Assembly: GCA_020025475.1 (NCBI GenBank)
Contig: JAHHSA010000060.1
Location: forward strand, 1 to 9,511
Reading direction: 5' to 3'
Source: Oscillibacter sp.
Lineage (GTDB): Bacteria > Bacillota > Clostridia > Oscillospirales > Oscillospiraceae
DNA: 9,511 nucleotides
In this document: positions 1 to 6,019 of the stretch, one piece after another
How positions within the stretch are numbered: the stretch's first letter is position 1
Layout of the letters: each line of letters starts with the position of its first letter
Notes under the pieces: model-generated
What the model saw: only the letters and a program-made list of their open reading frames with translations
Databases searched by the model: none
What the model was told of the DNA's origin: nothing
Made by a program: the position numbers and the translations under genes

Positions 1-32
1 CCTAAAAAACAGTCAGCAAATTCAGCAGGCTA

Positions 33-41
33 TGGTATACT
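33..41 (+). promoter_or_regulatory. Possible extended -10 promoter for the SnoaL-like gene
   Basis: The sequence TGG-TATACT is an extended -10 element with one mismatch to TATAAT. No convincing -35 box lies 16-18 bases upstream. It would give a leader of about 80 bases before the start at 129. Several other AT-rich hexamers (for example GATAAT near 64-69) are possible alternatives, so this is a weak call. Confidence 0.3.
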
Positions 42-128
42 TATGAAAAAGATAACGTGTTAAGATAATCAGAATTTATCCAACAATTCTAATAAATGAG
101 TTGTTTTCAGTACAGGAGGATGAAAAGT

Positions 129-551
129 ATGAAGGAGAGAGAGTCCATCATTCAGCTCTGGTTTGATATGTGGTTGCAAAAGAAAGATTTGGGGATACAG
201 AAAATTTTTGCAGATAATGCCATATATATCGAAAGCTGGGGACCTGAATATCATGGTTTATCAAAGATAAAATTATGGTTTGACGAATGGAATCGTCGAG
301 GTGCTGTTTTGCAATGGGACATCAAACAATTCATTCATACAGATGAGCAAACAGTTGTTGAATGGTACTTCCGCAATGCTATGAATGATGGAACGGTAGA
401 AGCGTTTGACGGAGTATCTCTCACTCGCTGGAATCATGAAGGGAAAATCATTTTCCTACAAGAATTTGGATGTAACGAAAACCGTTATGATCCATACCAG
501 AATGGTTCAACGCCACACTTCAAGGGCGAAAAGGCAATGTGGTTTTCATGA
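129..551 (+). CDS. SnoaL-like / NTF2-fold small protein
   Basis: A 140-residue soluble protein that looks like the SnoaL/NTF2-like superfamily, small alpha+beta cone proteins that are polyketide cyclases, isomerases or simple ligand binders. Support: an N-terminal amphipathic helix (IIQLWFDMWLQKKD), a short segment ending in a YIESWGPEYHG turn, a WFDEWNRRG helix, then beta strands (VVEWYFRN, FDGVSLTRW, KIIFLQEFG) typical of the fold. The start at 129 is preferred because AGGAGG at 114-119 sits nine bases upstream; in-frame ATGs at 96 and 120 precede or overlap that site. No signal peptide or membrane segment is visible. The gene is AT-rich, unlike the centre of the window, and stands alone, converging with the XRE regulator gene. 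Substrate and role are unknown; the family assignment is by sequence pattern only. Confidence 0.82.
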   Translation: MKERESIIQLWFDMWLQKKDLGIQKIFADNAIYIESWGPEYHGLSKIKLWFDEWNRRGAVLQWDIKQFIHTDEQTVVEWYFRNAMNDGTVEAFDGVSLTRWNHEGKIIFLQEFGCNENRYDPYQNGSTPHFKGEKAMWFS

Positions 552-668
552 TTTATCGAATAGGAAAAGAAAAATGCAGTCCTTTACGATGTGTATGCAC
601 TGTTTTTTTGCTCATGTGAATTTGCATTGCTTGTAGCAATGACCGTTGAAACCCATAATGGGGGCATC
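552..668. other. Convergent intergenic region with weak hairpins
   Basis: The 117 bases between two converging genes contain CATTGC-ttgta-GCAATG (625-641), CCCAT-a-ATGGG (652-662) and a T7 run at 603-609 on the plus strand preceded by a weak CAGT/ACTG pairing. These may together end transcription from one or both sides, but none is a textbook terminator. Confidence 0.3.
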
Positions 669-1289
669 TTAATAAGTGGAGGGCATCTGGAATGTTGATG
701 GAACGTATGATATGAAACGGAAAATAAGATAGATACCGGCTGTTACCGCAAAAGCAAGCAGCGCAGAGCCTGCCACAAGCAGGACTTTCTGATAGGGACG
801 TTTTCCTTCTTCCCGGGCCTGTTCAATTTCAGACAGGGATTTTCCCTCCGTGAAGGCAATGATTTCTTTATAGGTCTGAATGTTGTGCTTTTTCTTGTAT
901 CGCTCCACACGGATTCCATAATAAAGTCCAGCTGCAGCAATCACTCCCCAAATTCCCCAACCGATCCAACCCAGCAACTTACTCAGAGGAATCGGCAAAA
1001 CAAGCATCATGACAAGCAGCACACTAAAAATAGTACTATCTCTCTGAAATTCCACCTGTTCCTGTTCATTGATTTCTTTTTTCATGGTGTTTACATCTCC
1101 TTTGATCAGTTCATCAATGGAGACTTCAAACAATTCACTCAGCAATAGCAAGCTCTTGATGTCCGGATAAGTTTTGTTATTTTCCCAGTTGGAAACAGAC
1201 TGCCGGGTTACGAAAATTTTCTCAGCCAATTCCTCCTGAGAAAGCGTAAGAGCATTGCGATGATTCTTTATTTGTGTACCGAGATTCAT
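669..1289 (-). CDS. XRE-family regulator with C-terminal membrane domain
   Basis: A 206-residue protein with a Cro/CI-type helix-turn-helix in residues 1-65 (LSQEELAEKIFVTRQSVSNW, then PDIKSLLLLSELFEVSIDEL). A charged linker follows, then three hydrophobic segments at about 86-101, 107-125 and 169-192. This layout, a DNA-binding head tethered to the membrane, is common in Firmicutes regulators of unknown stimulus. The cytoplasmic loop at 130-168 is highly charged. Start: GGAGGT (1297-1302 on this strand) lies seven bases before the ATG. It converges with the SnoaL-like gene, and an imperfect inverted repeat lies 53-76 bases upstream of the start. Composition is AT-rich, like the SnoaL gene. 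Target genes cannot be told from the sequence; self-regulation is plausible. Confidence 0.88.
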   Translation of the reverse strand: MNLGTQIKNHRNALTLSQEELAEKIFVTRQSVSNWENNKTYPDIKSLLLLSELFEVSIDELIKGDVNTMKKEINEQEQVEFQRDSTIFSVLLVMMLVLPIPLSKLLGWIGWGIWGVIAAAGLYYGIRVERYKKKHNIQTYKEIIAFTEGKSLSEIEQAREEGKRPYQKVLLVAGSALLAFAVTAGIYLIFRFISYVPSTFQMPSTY

Positions 1290-1341
1290 GCACTATACCT
1301 CCATTCGTCAAGGCGAGTTTAACAGAGACGGCAGCTAATTT

Positions 1342-1365
1342 ACAATCAAAGGTGCTTTACATTGT
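1342..1365. promoter_or_regulatory. Imperfect inverted repeat upstream of the XRE gene
   Basis: The arms ACAAT-c-AAA and TTT-ac-ATTGT flank the five bases GGTGC; pairing is perfect apart from the unequal c/ac insert. It lies 53-76 bases upstream of the XRE start, where an operator could sit. A clear promoter was not resolved (candidate boxes TTGATT and ATGACA are poorly spaced). Operator function is inference. Confidence 0.3.
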
Positions 1366-1414
1366 CATTTTTAAGGCTGTCAAACAGCTTTTACACGGGA
1401 ACAGAGCTGCAAAA

Positions 1415-1570
1415 TCAGAAAGCATTCCCTCTGCAAGAGCTTAAAGTGTGAAGACAATTCGGATAATCCGAACAGTTACGGGAATCCGAATGCATATTCA
1501 TAAGGGTAGCGAACATAGAAAATAGAGGTAGGTTTTCGTGGGAAAGTGTCTGCATCATCTTAGCGAGCAT
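1415..1570 (-). CDS. Possible small ORF, 51 residues, unidentified
   Basis: An ATG at 1570 is preceded by GGGAGG (1579-1584 on this strand) at eight bases, a near-ideal ribosome site, and opens 51 codons ending in TGA at 1415-1417. The product begins MLAKMMQTLSHENLPLFSMF and carries four cysteines in its second half. The same frame stays open upstream to 1654. It lies 125 bases upstream of the XRE gene on the same strand. I do not recognise the protein and see no signal peptide or clear membrane helix. It could be a real small protein, the tail of a decayed gene, or chance; the ribosome site is the main support. Confidence 0.35.
   Translation of the reverse strand: MLAKMMQTLSHENLPLFSMFATLMNMHSDSRNCSDYPNCLHTLSSCRGNAF
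1458..1472. repeat. Perfect 15-bp palindrome TTCGGAT-a-ATCCGAA
   Basis: Two perfect 7-base arms flank one central base. A third copy of the half-site, ATCCGAA, occurs at 1484-1490, eighteen bases further on. It lies within the small ORF candidate and about 170-200 bases upstream of the XRE start. It may be a protein-binding site, but no function is shown. Confidence 0.5.
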
Positions 1571-1608
1571 ACCGTTATCCTCCCAAGAGTCGTAAAAAGG
1601 TGCAATCG

Positions 1609-1626
1609 TTAGGAGCGGGCTCCTAA
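1609..1626. repeat. Inverted repeat TTAGGAGC-gg-GCTCCTAA
   Basis: Perfect 8-base arms flank two bases; as RNA it would form a 7-bp stem with loop CGGG. No U-tract follows on either strand, so a terminator role is not supported. Confidence 0.55.
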
Positions 1627-1655
1627 AACCTCCCCAGGAAAACGCATCAAAAGAT

Positions 1656-1687
1656 CAGCAGGTGTCGGGATTTTTCGGCACCTGCTG
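1656..1687. repeat. Hairpin CAGCAGGTG ... CACCTGCTG
   Basis: Perfect 9-base arms (1656-1664 and 1679-1687) extend inward by one T-G and two further pairs to an 8-base loop. On the minus strand it is followed by ATCTTTT, a weak U-rich tail, so it could act as a poor leftward terminator. It may equally be the core of a dispersed repeat. Confidence 0.55.
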
Positions 1688-1807
1688 TTATTGCGTAAAA
1701 AGAAGATGTGATGCAGCCCCAAAACGGGACTGTCCGTATCTTTCCAAAAAAACTCCTTACGGGGTCTACCCATTGCGATACGTTCCTTTTTCACTCTTCA
1801 CGCCCGT

Positions 1808-1837
1808 GCACGGCGCAGCCCACCTGCGGCACGGCGC
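1808..1837. repeat. Direct repeat of GCACGGCGC
   Basis: The 9-mer GCACGGCGC occurs at 1808-1816 and again at 1829-1837, a 21-bp period (two helical turns), in a locally GC-rich patch. Function unknown. Confidence 0.4.
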
Positions 1838-1915
1838 CCGAACACAACTTCCATCATGATACCTGCCCCATTTTGGCAAACGGTTCACCTTGCAGGATTC
1901 TAGCTCATAACGGGA

Positions 1916-1938
1916 TCACATTCCGTCCGGGAATGTGA
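1916..1938. terminator. Hairpin downstream of the helicase gene, possible terminator
   Basis: TCACATTCC and GGAATGTGA form a perfect 9-bp stem with loop GTCCG, starting 18 bases beyond the helicase stop codon. Position suits a terminator for the leftward gene, but no T-run follows on the minus strand, so it is not a standard intrinsic terminator. Confidence 0.4.
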
Positions 1939-1955
1939 AATCGGCGGTGAACACT

Positions 1956-4052
1956 TTACTCCAACTGCAGGAGATTGGCCCGCAGGGCAGTGGACAGAGA
2001 GAGATTTTTCACACCGGCGTCCGTAAAGGAAATGGTGACAATGTCCCCATTCCGGGCCGTCAGGATGCCCTCACCAAACTTCTTGTGGGAGAGGCGTGTG
2101 CCGGGAATATACTCTTTGGCAATGGCCGCAATCCGTCCCTCATCAGCCCGGCAGAGCCCAATGGACAAAGGCTTGGGGGCAGGCCTGACCGCCTGTCTCT
2201 TGGGAAACAGCTCTGCGGCAAACTGAGACGAAAGGTCCGCGCGGCGGAAGGTGAACAGCGTCAGCTCCCGCTTGGCCCGGGTCATGCCCACATAGAAGAG
2301 CCGCCGCTCCTCCTCATAGGCCTCCAGATCCTCAGGGTCGTCCTGCTCTCCCGCGATGGTCTTTGGGAACATTCCGTCCGCCACATCCATCAGGATCACC
2401 CGTTCATATTCCAGTCCCTTGCTGGAGTGGATGGTGGAGAGCACCAGCGGGCACTCCCGTCCCGCCGGAGACCCGGCCTGGACCACAGCTTGCAGCTCAT
2501 CCAGCCGTCCCAGCAGCTGCTGGGGCGAGGGCTGGGCAGAGCCCAGGGCTTCCAGAATGTCCATTTTGGCGCTGTCCATCTCCCGCTCTTCCAGGTAAGC
2601 ACCGTAACCCATCTCCCGCACAATTCGGCGCACAGCCTGGTCCCCCCGTTCGTGAAGGAGCTTGCGCAGGTGGCTCTGCAACGCAACGCACTGCCGCCTG
2701 GTCCAGGGAGACACACCGGGCAGCTTGCTGATGTAAGTCAAAATGGTCATGCCGGATTGTTCGGCCCTGGCCACCGCCTCCTGGGCAGCGGTCCGGCTGA
2801 TTCCGGCTCCCATTTTATAGTAGATGTTCATGAACCGCTCCCCGTCGTTGGGGTTCTGGGCAAACCGAATGATATCCGTCACATCCCGCACGGTGCGGTT
2901 GGTGAAAAACAGGCTCTCCACCTGGCGGCTCCGGTAGGGTACCCCCTCCCGGTCCAGCAGGTCGATGAGCGGCAGGGCACTGTCGTTATCCCGGTACAGC
3001 ACCGCAGTCTCCACTTTGCAGGTCTTGGCCAGGGTGCAGATGGCACTGTATTGCTCCAGCCGGTCAAAGACATTCCGCTCCACCAGCTCGACTCCGCTGC
3101 CCTGGGTCGCCCGCATGTGCTTTGGGTGTCGATTCCTGTTCTTCTGGATAAAGCGGTCTGCCGCCGCCACAATCTGTTCCGTGGAGCGGTAGTTCTGCTC
3201 CATGTAGAGCACCGCTGCGCCGGGGTAAACGGACTCAAACTCTGTCAGCGCCTGGGGGTAGGCAGCCCGAAAGCCGTAGATGCTCTGGTCCTCGTCACCC
3301 ACCATGAAGAGATTCCGGCTCTTTCCCGCCAGCAGGCGGATGATGACGTGCTGGATCTTGGAGGTGTCCTGGGCCTCATCCACACAGAAATAGCGGTAGC
3401 GGGCCTGAACCCTGGCCAGAATCTCCGGGTACTGCCGCAGGATTTGCAGAGCATAGACCATCTGATCATCGTAGTCCATCAGCTGCCGGTCCCGCAGGGC
3501 CTTGCAGTAGGCCTGGTAGATTGGTGGGAAATCCACCCCCTCCACCTTCACGGCTGAGAGTTCCTCGTTGTTGAGCATCTGGTTTTTCACGTAGGTAATG
3601 GCGGTCTCCACCGCCTTGATGGTGCCCTCCTGGGTGAATTCCCCGGTCTGGCTCCGGCACAGGTCTGCCAGCAGGGCGCTTCTCTGCCCGCCGTCCTCCA
3701 GCAGGCGGAATGCCGTCCGGCCAAAAGTCCGCTCGTAGAGTCGGATGATGCGGCTGCAAACACCGTTGATGGTACGGAATTCCAGCGCCGCTCCGGCCTG
3801 CTCTCCGAAGAAGGAGGCAAAGCGCTGGCGCATATCCCGGGCTGCCGCCACCGTGTAGGTCATGGTCAGAATTTTCTCCGGCGGGATGCCCTTTGCGTAG
3901 CACATATAGCCCAGCCGTGACACCAGCACCGTGGTCTTGCCGCTGCCTGGAACCGCCAGCAGCAGCACCGGCCCCTCCACTGCCTGCACAGCCTTCTCCT
4001 GCTGGGGGTCCAGCCGCAGATGAAATTGTGCCCGAAACTGAGAATACTCCAT
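1956..4052 (-). CDS. UvrD/PcrA-type superfamily 1 DNA helicase
   Basis: A 698-residue ATP-dependent 3'-5' helicase of the UvrD/Rep/PcrA group, which unwinds DNA in repair and strips proteins from DNA. Motifs in order: Q motif (LDPQQEKAV, about 15-23), Walker A AVPGSGKTT (33-41), motif Ia TMTYTVAAARDMRQRF (63-78), Walker B VDEAQD (224-229), motif III VGDEDQSIYGFR (251-262), motif IV EQNYRST (285-291), motif V STIHSSKGLEYERV and motif VI RRLFYVGMTRAKREL. Residues 649-698 (GTRLSHKKFGEGIL, then VTISF) match the Tudor-like tail by which PcrA binds RNA polymerase. It is somewhat shorter than typical PcrA (about 720-740) and may be a paralogue rather than the housekeeping copy, so no symbol is given. 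It has its own promoter (4090-4118); the ribosome site is only a weak GGGGTGG at 4056-4062. Confidence 0.95.
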   Translation of the reverse strand: MEYSQFRAQFHLRLDPQQEKAVQAVEGPVLLLAVPGSGKTTVLVSRLGYMCYAKGIPPEKILTMTYTVAAARDMRQRFASFFGEQAGAALEFRTINGVCSRIIRLYERTFGRTAFRLLEDGGQRSALLADLCRSQTGEFTQEGTIKAVETAITYVKNQMLNNEELSAVKVEGVDFPPIYQAYCKALRDRQLMDYDDQMVYALQILRQYPEILARVQARYRYFCVDEAQDTSKIQHVIIRLLAGKSRNLFMVGDEDQSIYGFRAAYPQALTEFESVYPGAAVLYMEQNYRSTEQIVAAADRFIQKNRNRHPKHMRATQGSGVELVERNVFDRLEQYSAICTLAKTCKVETAVLYRDNDSALPLIDLLDREGVPYRSRQVESLFFTNRTVRDVTDIIRFAQNPNDGERFMNIYYKMGAGISRTAAQEAVARAEQSGMTILTYISKLPGVSPWTRRQCVALQSHLRKLLHERGDQAVRRIVREMGYGAYLEEREMDSAKMDILEALGSAQPSPQQLLGRLDELQAVVQAGSPAGRECPLVLSTIHSSKGLEYERVILMDVADGMFPKTIAGEQDDPEDLEAYEEERRLFYVGMTRAKRELTLFTFRRADLSSQFAAELFPKRQAVRPAPKPLSIGLCRADEGRIAAIAKEYIPGTRLSHKKFGEGILTARNGDIVTISFTDAGVKNLSLSTALRANLLQLE

Positions 4053-4089
4053 AGTCCACCCCGCAAGAGTCGAATTTTTGTTCTATTTC

Positions 4090-4118
4090 ATCATAGCACA
4101 CCCCGGATTGCTTTGCAA
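4090..4118 (-). promoter_or_regulatory. Promoter of the helicase gene
   Basis: On the minus strand TTGCAA (4113-4118), a 17-base spacer and TATGAT (4090-4095) form a good sigma-A promoter. The start site would be near 4083, giving a 30-base leader. This makes the helicase a separate transcription unit from the Rrf2 gene. Confidence 0.65.
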
Positions 4119-4193
4119 CCTTCCGGGTACTGGAAAGCGCCCCGGCAGTAAGAGGGGAACTCCCTCCTCCTGCACGGGACGCCAACAGATGCC

Positions 4194-4631
4194 TTAGCTT
4201 TCTTGCCTGTGGTTTTGCTTGCGGACCTGCTCTGCCAGCAGGTCTGCCAGAGTATACTGGTCGATATACTGGTTGACCACCTGGTAGAGGCCCGTCCAGA
4301 AATCCACCGTAGGGCACTCCATGCACCGCTCACACTGGTTGCTCACACCCTCCAAACAGGACACCGGTGCCAGATCTCCCTCTGTCAGCCGCAGGATGCA
4401 GCCCACCGTATAATCCTCCGGCTTCCGTGCCAGACGATAGCCGCCCTGTGCGCCGCGGCCGCTTTGGAGCAGCCCTGCCCGAGAGAGCATTCCGGCGATC
4501 TGTTCCAGATATTTCAGGGAGATCTCCTGACGGCACGCCACATCCTTCAAAGAGACGTAACCGTCCCGGTCATGGTTCGCCACGTCCATCATCAGCCGCA
4601 GCGCATATCTGCCCTTTGTGGAAATTTTCAT
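4194..4631 (-). CDS. Rrf2-family (IscR-like) transcriptional regulator
   Basis: A 145-residue Rrf2 regulator. The winged helix is clear: MKISTKGRYALRLMMDVA at the start, a recognition region SLKYLEQIAGMLSRAGLL (38-55), and the wing GRGAQGGYRLAR (58-69), all hallmark positions. The C-terminal half carries C92, C100, C103 and C106 in the spacing C-x7-C-x2-C-x2-C, where IscR and NsrR hold an iron-sulphur cluster; two further cysteines are C33 and C78. It probably senses redox state, nitric oxide, iron or iron-sulphur status, but the ligand is inference. GAGAGGGG at 4639-4646 lies seven bases before the ATG and decides the start. It lies between the helicase and the transporter genes, and its promoter contains a palindrome suggesting self-repression. 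No isc/suf genes are present. Confidence 0.93.
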   Translation of the reverse strand: MKISTKGRYALRLMMDVANHDRDGYVSLKDVACRQEISLKYLEQIAGMLSRAGLLQSGRGAQGGYRLARKPEDYTVGCILRLTEGDLAPVSCLEGVSNQCERCMECPTVDFWTGLYQVVNQYIDQYTLADLLAEQVRKQNHRQES

Positions 4632-4660
4632 GGTGCGTCCCCTCTCTTAGATATCCTCTT

Positions 4661-4675
4661 TATTGTGCCACAATA
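4661..4675. promoter_or_regulatory. Perfect palindromic operator TATTGTG-n-CACAATA
   Basis: Perfect 7-base arms flank one central base. It covers the putative -10 of the Rrf2 gene, 30 bases upstream of its start codon. Rrf2 proteins bind dyads of roughly this size, so it is the obvious candidate for self-repression. Confidence 0.65.
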
Positions 4676-4690
4676 CGGGCTGTAATTCAA
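4662..4690 (-). promoter_or_regulatory. Promoter of the Rrf2 gene
   Basis: On the minus strand TTGAAT (4685-4690), 17 bases and CACAAT (4662-4667) give a moderate sigma-A promoter with each box matching four of six. Its -10 lies inside the palindrome. Start site near 4655, with a leader of about 23 bases that holds the ribosome site. Confidence 0.5.
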
Positions 4691-4716
4691 GCGCTTTCCA
4701 GGAATTCCCGGCCCGC

Positions 4717-5637
4717 TCACTCCGGCAGGGTCAACTCCCTGTAGTCCTCCGGCACCACGATCAGCTCGCTGGAACAGCTGCCGATTTTCTCCTGTAGCAC
4801 CGTCTGCACCTCATCAGAAGCACTGCGGAGCGTGGGGATGGACAGGGTATCCTCCCGGATGCAGAAGTAGACGGCAATCCAGAGGCAGCGTCCGGTGCGG
4901 GTGATGTCGTAAAACACCGGTTGAAAGGCGTACTTTCCCAGAATCTCTCCACAGAGGGCCTTGACCTCCTCCACCAGACTCTGCTCCGGGGAGAAGAGAA
5001 ACACATCCTGGATCGCCCGCCAGAGCATTTTCACCGTCTCCGGCAGGGTCAGCAGCACAATGATGACAGCCACAATCTGGTCAAAGTAGGGCGCCACAAA
5101 CGCCAGGGGCGACCGCCCCAGGAACGTGGAGGCATAGAAGGCCAGGGCCATGCCAACACTGTAGCCGATGTCCATCTTCCAGCCCAGCAGCTCCGCATGA
5201 ACCGTGGGAGAGGAGACCGAGCGGTTCATCCGCCGTATGATGGCGTAGATGACCACGCTGGCAAGGCCCAGCACCAGCTGTAGGCGGGAGATCCGTCCCC
5301 CATCTACCGTATGGCCGCCGGAGATGGCCAAATGAATACTGTTGACTGAAAGGCTCACCGTCACCGCCAGCATCATAAAGCTCTTAATGATAATGAAAAT
5401 GGACTCCACCTGGGCAAAGCCGTAGGGACACTTCTCCGAGATGGGGCGGTGGAACAGCGGCGTCAGGAACAACGTCAAAATGATAATGATCAACTCGGAC
5501 GCGTCATAGGCGGCATCCATCAGGACGGACTGGGACTGCGTCAGGATGGCGCTGATAAATTCCACGATGGCAAAGGCTGCACCTGCGCCGAACGAGATCC
5601 ACAGGATTCTCTGTTCGACCTTTTGCGTGCTGGACAT
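4717..5637 (-). CDS. Cation diffusion facilitator (CDF) family transporter
   Basis: A 306-residue membrane protein of the CDF family, which exports divalent metals (zinc, manganese, iron, cobalt) by proton exchange. Six hydrophobic segments lie at about 12-33, 47-63, 80-105, 118-134, 157-173 and 185-200, followed by a cytoplasmic domain (about 215-300) with the usual alpha-beta pattern. The CDF metal site is visible in TM2 as D41-x3-D45 (MDAAYDASE). In TM5 D156 is kept, but the partner four residues earlier is Gly152 rather than the His or Asp of classical zinc exporters, so the metal is uncertain. Start: GAGGAG (5643-5648) lies five bases before the ATG at 5637; the frame is open further upstream but has no ribosome site there. 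It has its own strong promoter and a leader palindrome. Confidence 0.92.
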   Translation of the reverse strand: MSSTQKVEQRILWISFGAGAAFAIVEFISAILTQSQSVLMDAAYDASELIIIILTLFLTPLFHRPISEKCPYGFAQVESIFIIIKSFMMLAVTVSLSVNSIHLAISGGHTVDGGRISRLQLVLGLASVVIYAIIRRMNRSVSSPTVHAELLGWKMDIGYSVGMALAFYASTFLGRSPLAFVAPYFDQIVAVIIVLLTLPETVKMLWRAIQDVFLFSPEQSLVEEVKALCGEILGKYAFQPVFYDITRTGRCLWIAVYFCIREDTLSIPTLRSASDEVQTVLQEKIGSCSSELIVVPEDYRELTLPE

Positions 5638-5657
5638 GATTTCTCCTCTTTCTTTAG

Positions 5658-5673
5658 AACCGACAAATCGGTT
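5658..5673. promoter_or_regulatory. Palindrome AACCGA-n4-TCGGTT in the transporter leader
   Basis: Perfect 6-base arms flank four bases. It lies at about +10 to +25 from the predicted start of transcription and ends 9 bases before the ribosome site. It could be an operator for a metal-responsive repressor, or a small RNA hairpin near the ribosome site. Which one is inference. Confidence 0.5.
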
Positions 5674-5688
5674 TTGTTCTATCGCGCA

Positions 5689-5717
5689 ATTGTAGCACAG
5701 GTGTGAAAACTTGTAAA
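5689..5717 (-). promoter_or_regulatory. Promoter of the CDF transporter gene
   Basis: On the minus strand TTTACA (5712-5717), 17 bases and TACAAT (5689-5694) with an upstream TG (extended -10: TGC-TACAAT) form a strong sigma-A promoter. Start site near 5682, leader about 45 bases. It begins just past the repaired end of the M56 gene at 5736, so the transporter is independently transcribed. Confidence 0.7.
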
Positions 5718-5735
5718 CCCGCCCCGCAATCCCAA

Positions 5736-6019
5736 TTACAAAACCGCTGCTCCGGTGGGACCCTTGGGATTGCCGCCAGTGTAGTCCCCGGTGTTCCCGC
5801 CATGGCGTTTTGCGAGGCCCGCTGAGTTTCCGGCACAAAGATCACCCGGAGGAAGAAGGAAAAGCTATCCTGATCGATGCAGCCGTCTTGCTTCATGACC
5901 TGTTCGGTCTCAGCCTCCAAGGGCGTGATTTCTGTGGTCACATCCCTCCAGCGGAATTGGCTGCCGGGAGTAGTTTCGATTCTCCGCTCGTAGTAGGCAT
6001 CTGCGAAGTCCAGTTGTTT
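5736..6019 (-). pseudogene. Frame-shifted 3' part of the M56 metallopeptidase gene
   Basis: The natural C-terminus of the upstream M56 gene appears to continue here in other frames. After Glu930 (codon 6021-6019) a -1 shift in the AAAA run gives KQLDFADAYYERRI..., and runs on through FFLRVIFVPETQRASQNAMAG to about 5796. There a second missing base, in the GGGAA run at 5794-5798, shifts to NTGDYTGGNPKGPTGAAVL and a TAA at 5736-5738. Adding one base at each site gives one ORF of exactly 1,024 residues from the ATG at 8808. The cause may be real mutation or homopolymer sequencing errors; both lesions have the same sign and sit in short runs. The tail lies outside the membrane and its role is unknown. 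Confidence 0.65.

Larger units (their letters stand above)
1571..1955. other. Non-coding stretch rich in inverted and direct repeats
   Basis: Three overlapping 61-76 codon ORFs on both strands here have no good ribosome site and look like chance. The stretch holds hairpins at 1609-1626, 1656-1687 and 1916-1938 and a direct repeat at 1808-1837. Its repeat density and lack of a credible gene make it look like a dispersed intergenic repeat or the remains of a mobile element. That is inference; no terminal repeats or target-site duplication were found. Confidence 0.4.

Noticed and set aside
406..636. 76-codon plus-strand frame overlapping the SnoaL-like gene
   Set aside because: Out-of-frame shadow of a better supported gene, with no ribosome site.
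1609..1938. Small ORFs of 61-76 codons on both strands
   Set aside because: No ribosome sites, mutually overlapping in several frames, and the stretch is full of inverted repeats.
1935..3557. 540-codon open frame on the plus strand
   Set aside because: It lies antisense to the helicase, whose motifs are unmistakable. Long antisense frames are expected opposite GC-rich genes, and its translation shows no domain.
4150..4168. Terminator after the Rrf2 gene
   Set aside because: The stem is seven pairs with a G-U and is followed by only two T residues on the minus strand; too weak to list.
5638..5838. N-terminal extension of the transporter frame to 5838
   Set aside because: It would run through the promoter and leader palindrome and overlap the repaired M56 end. 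The ATG at 5637 has GAGGAG.
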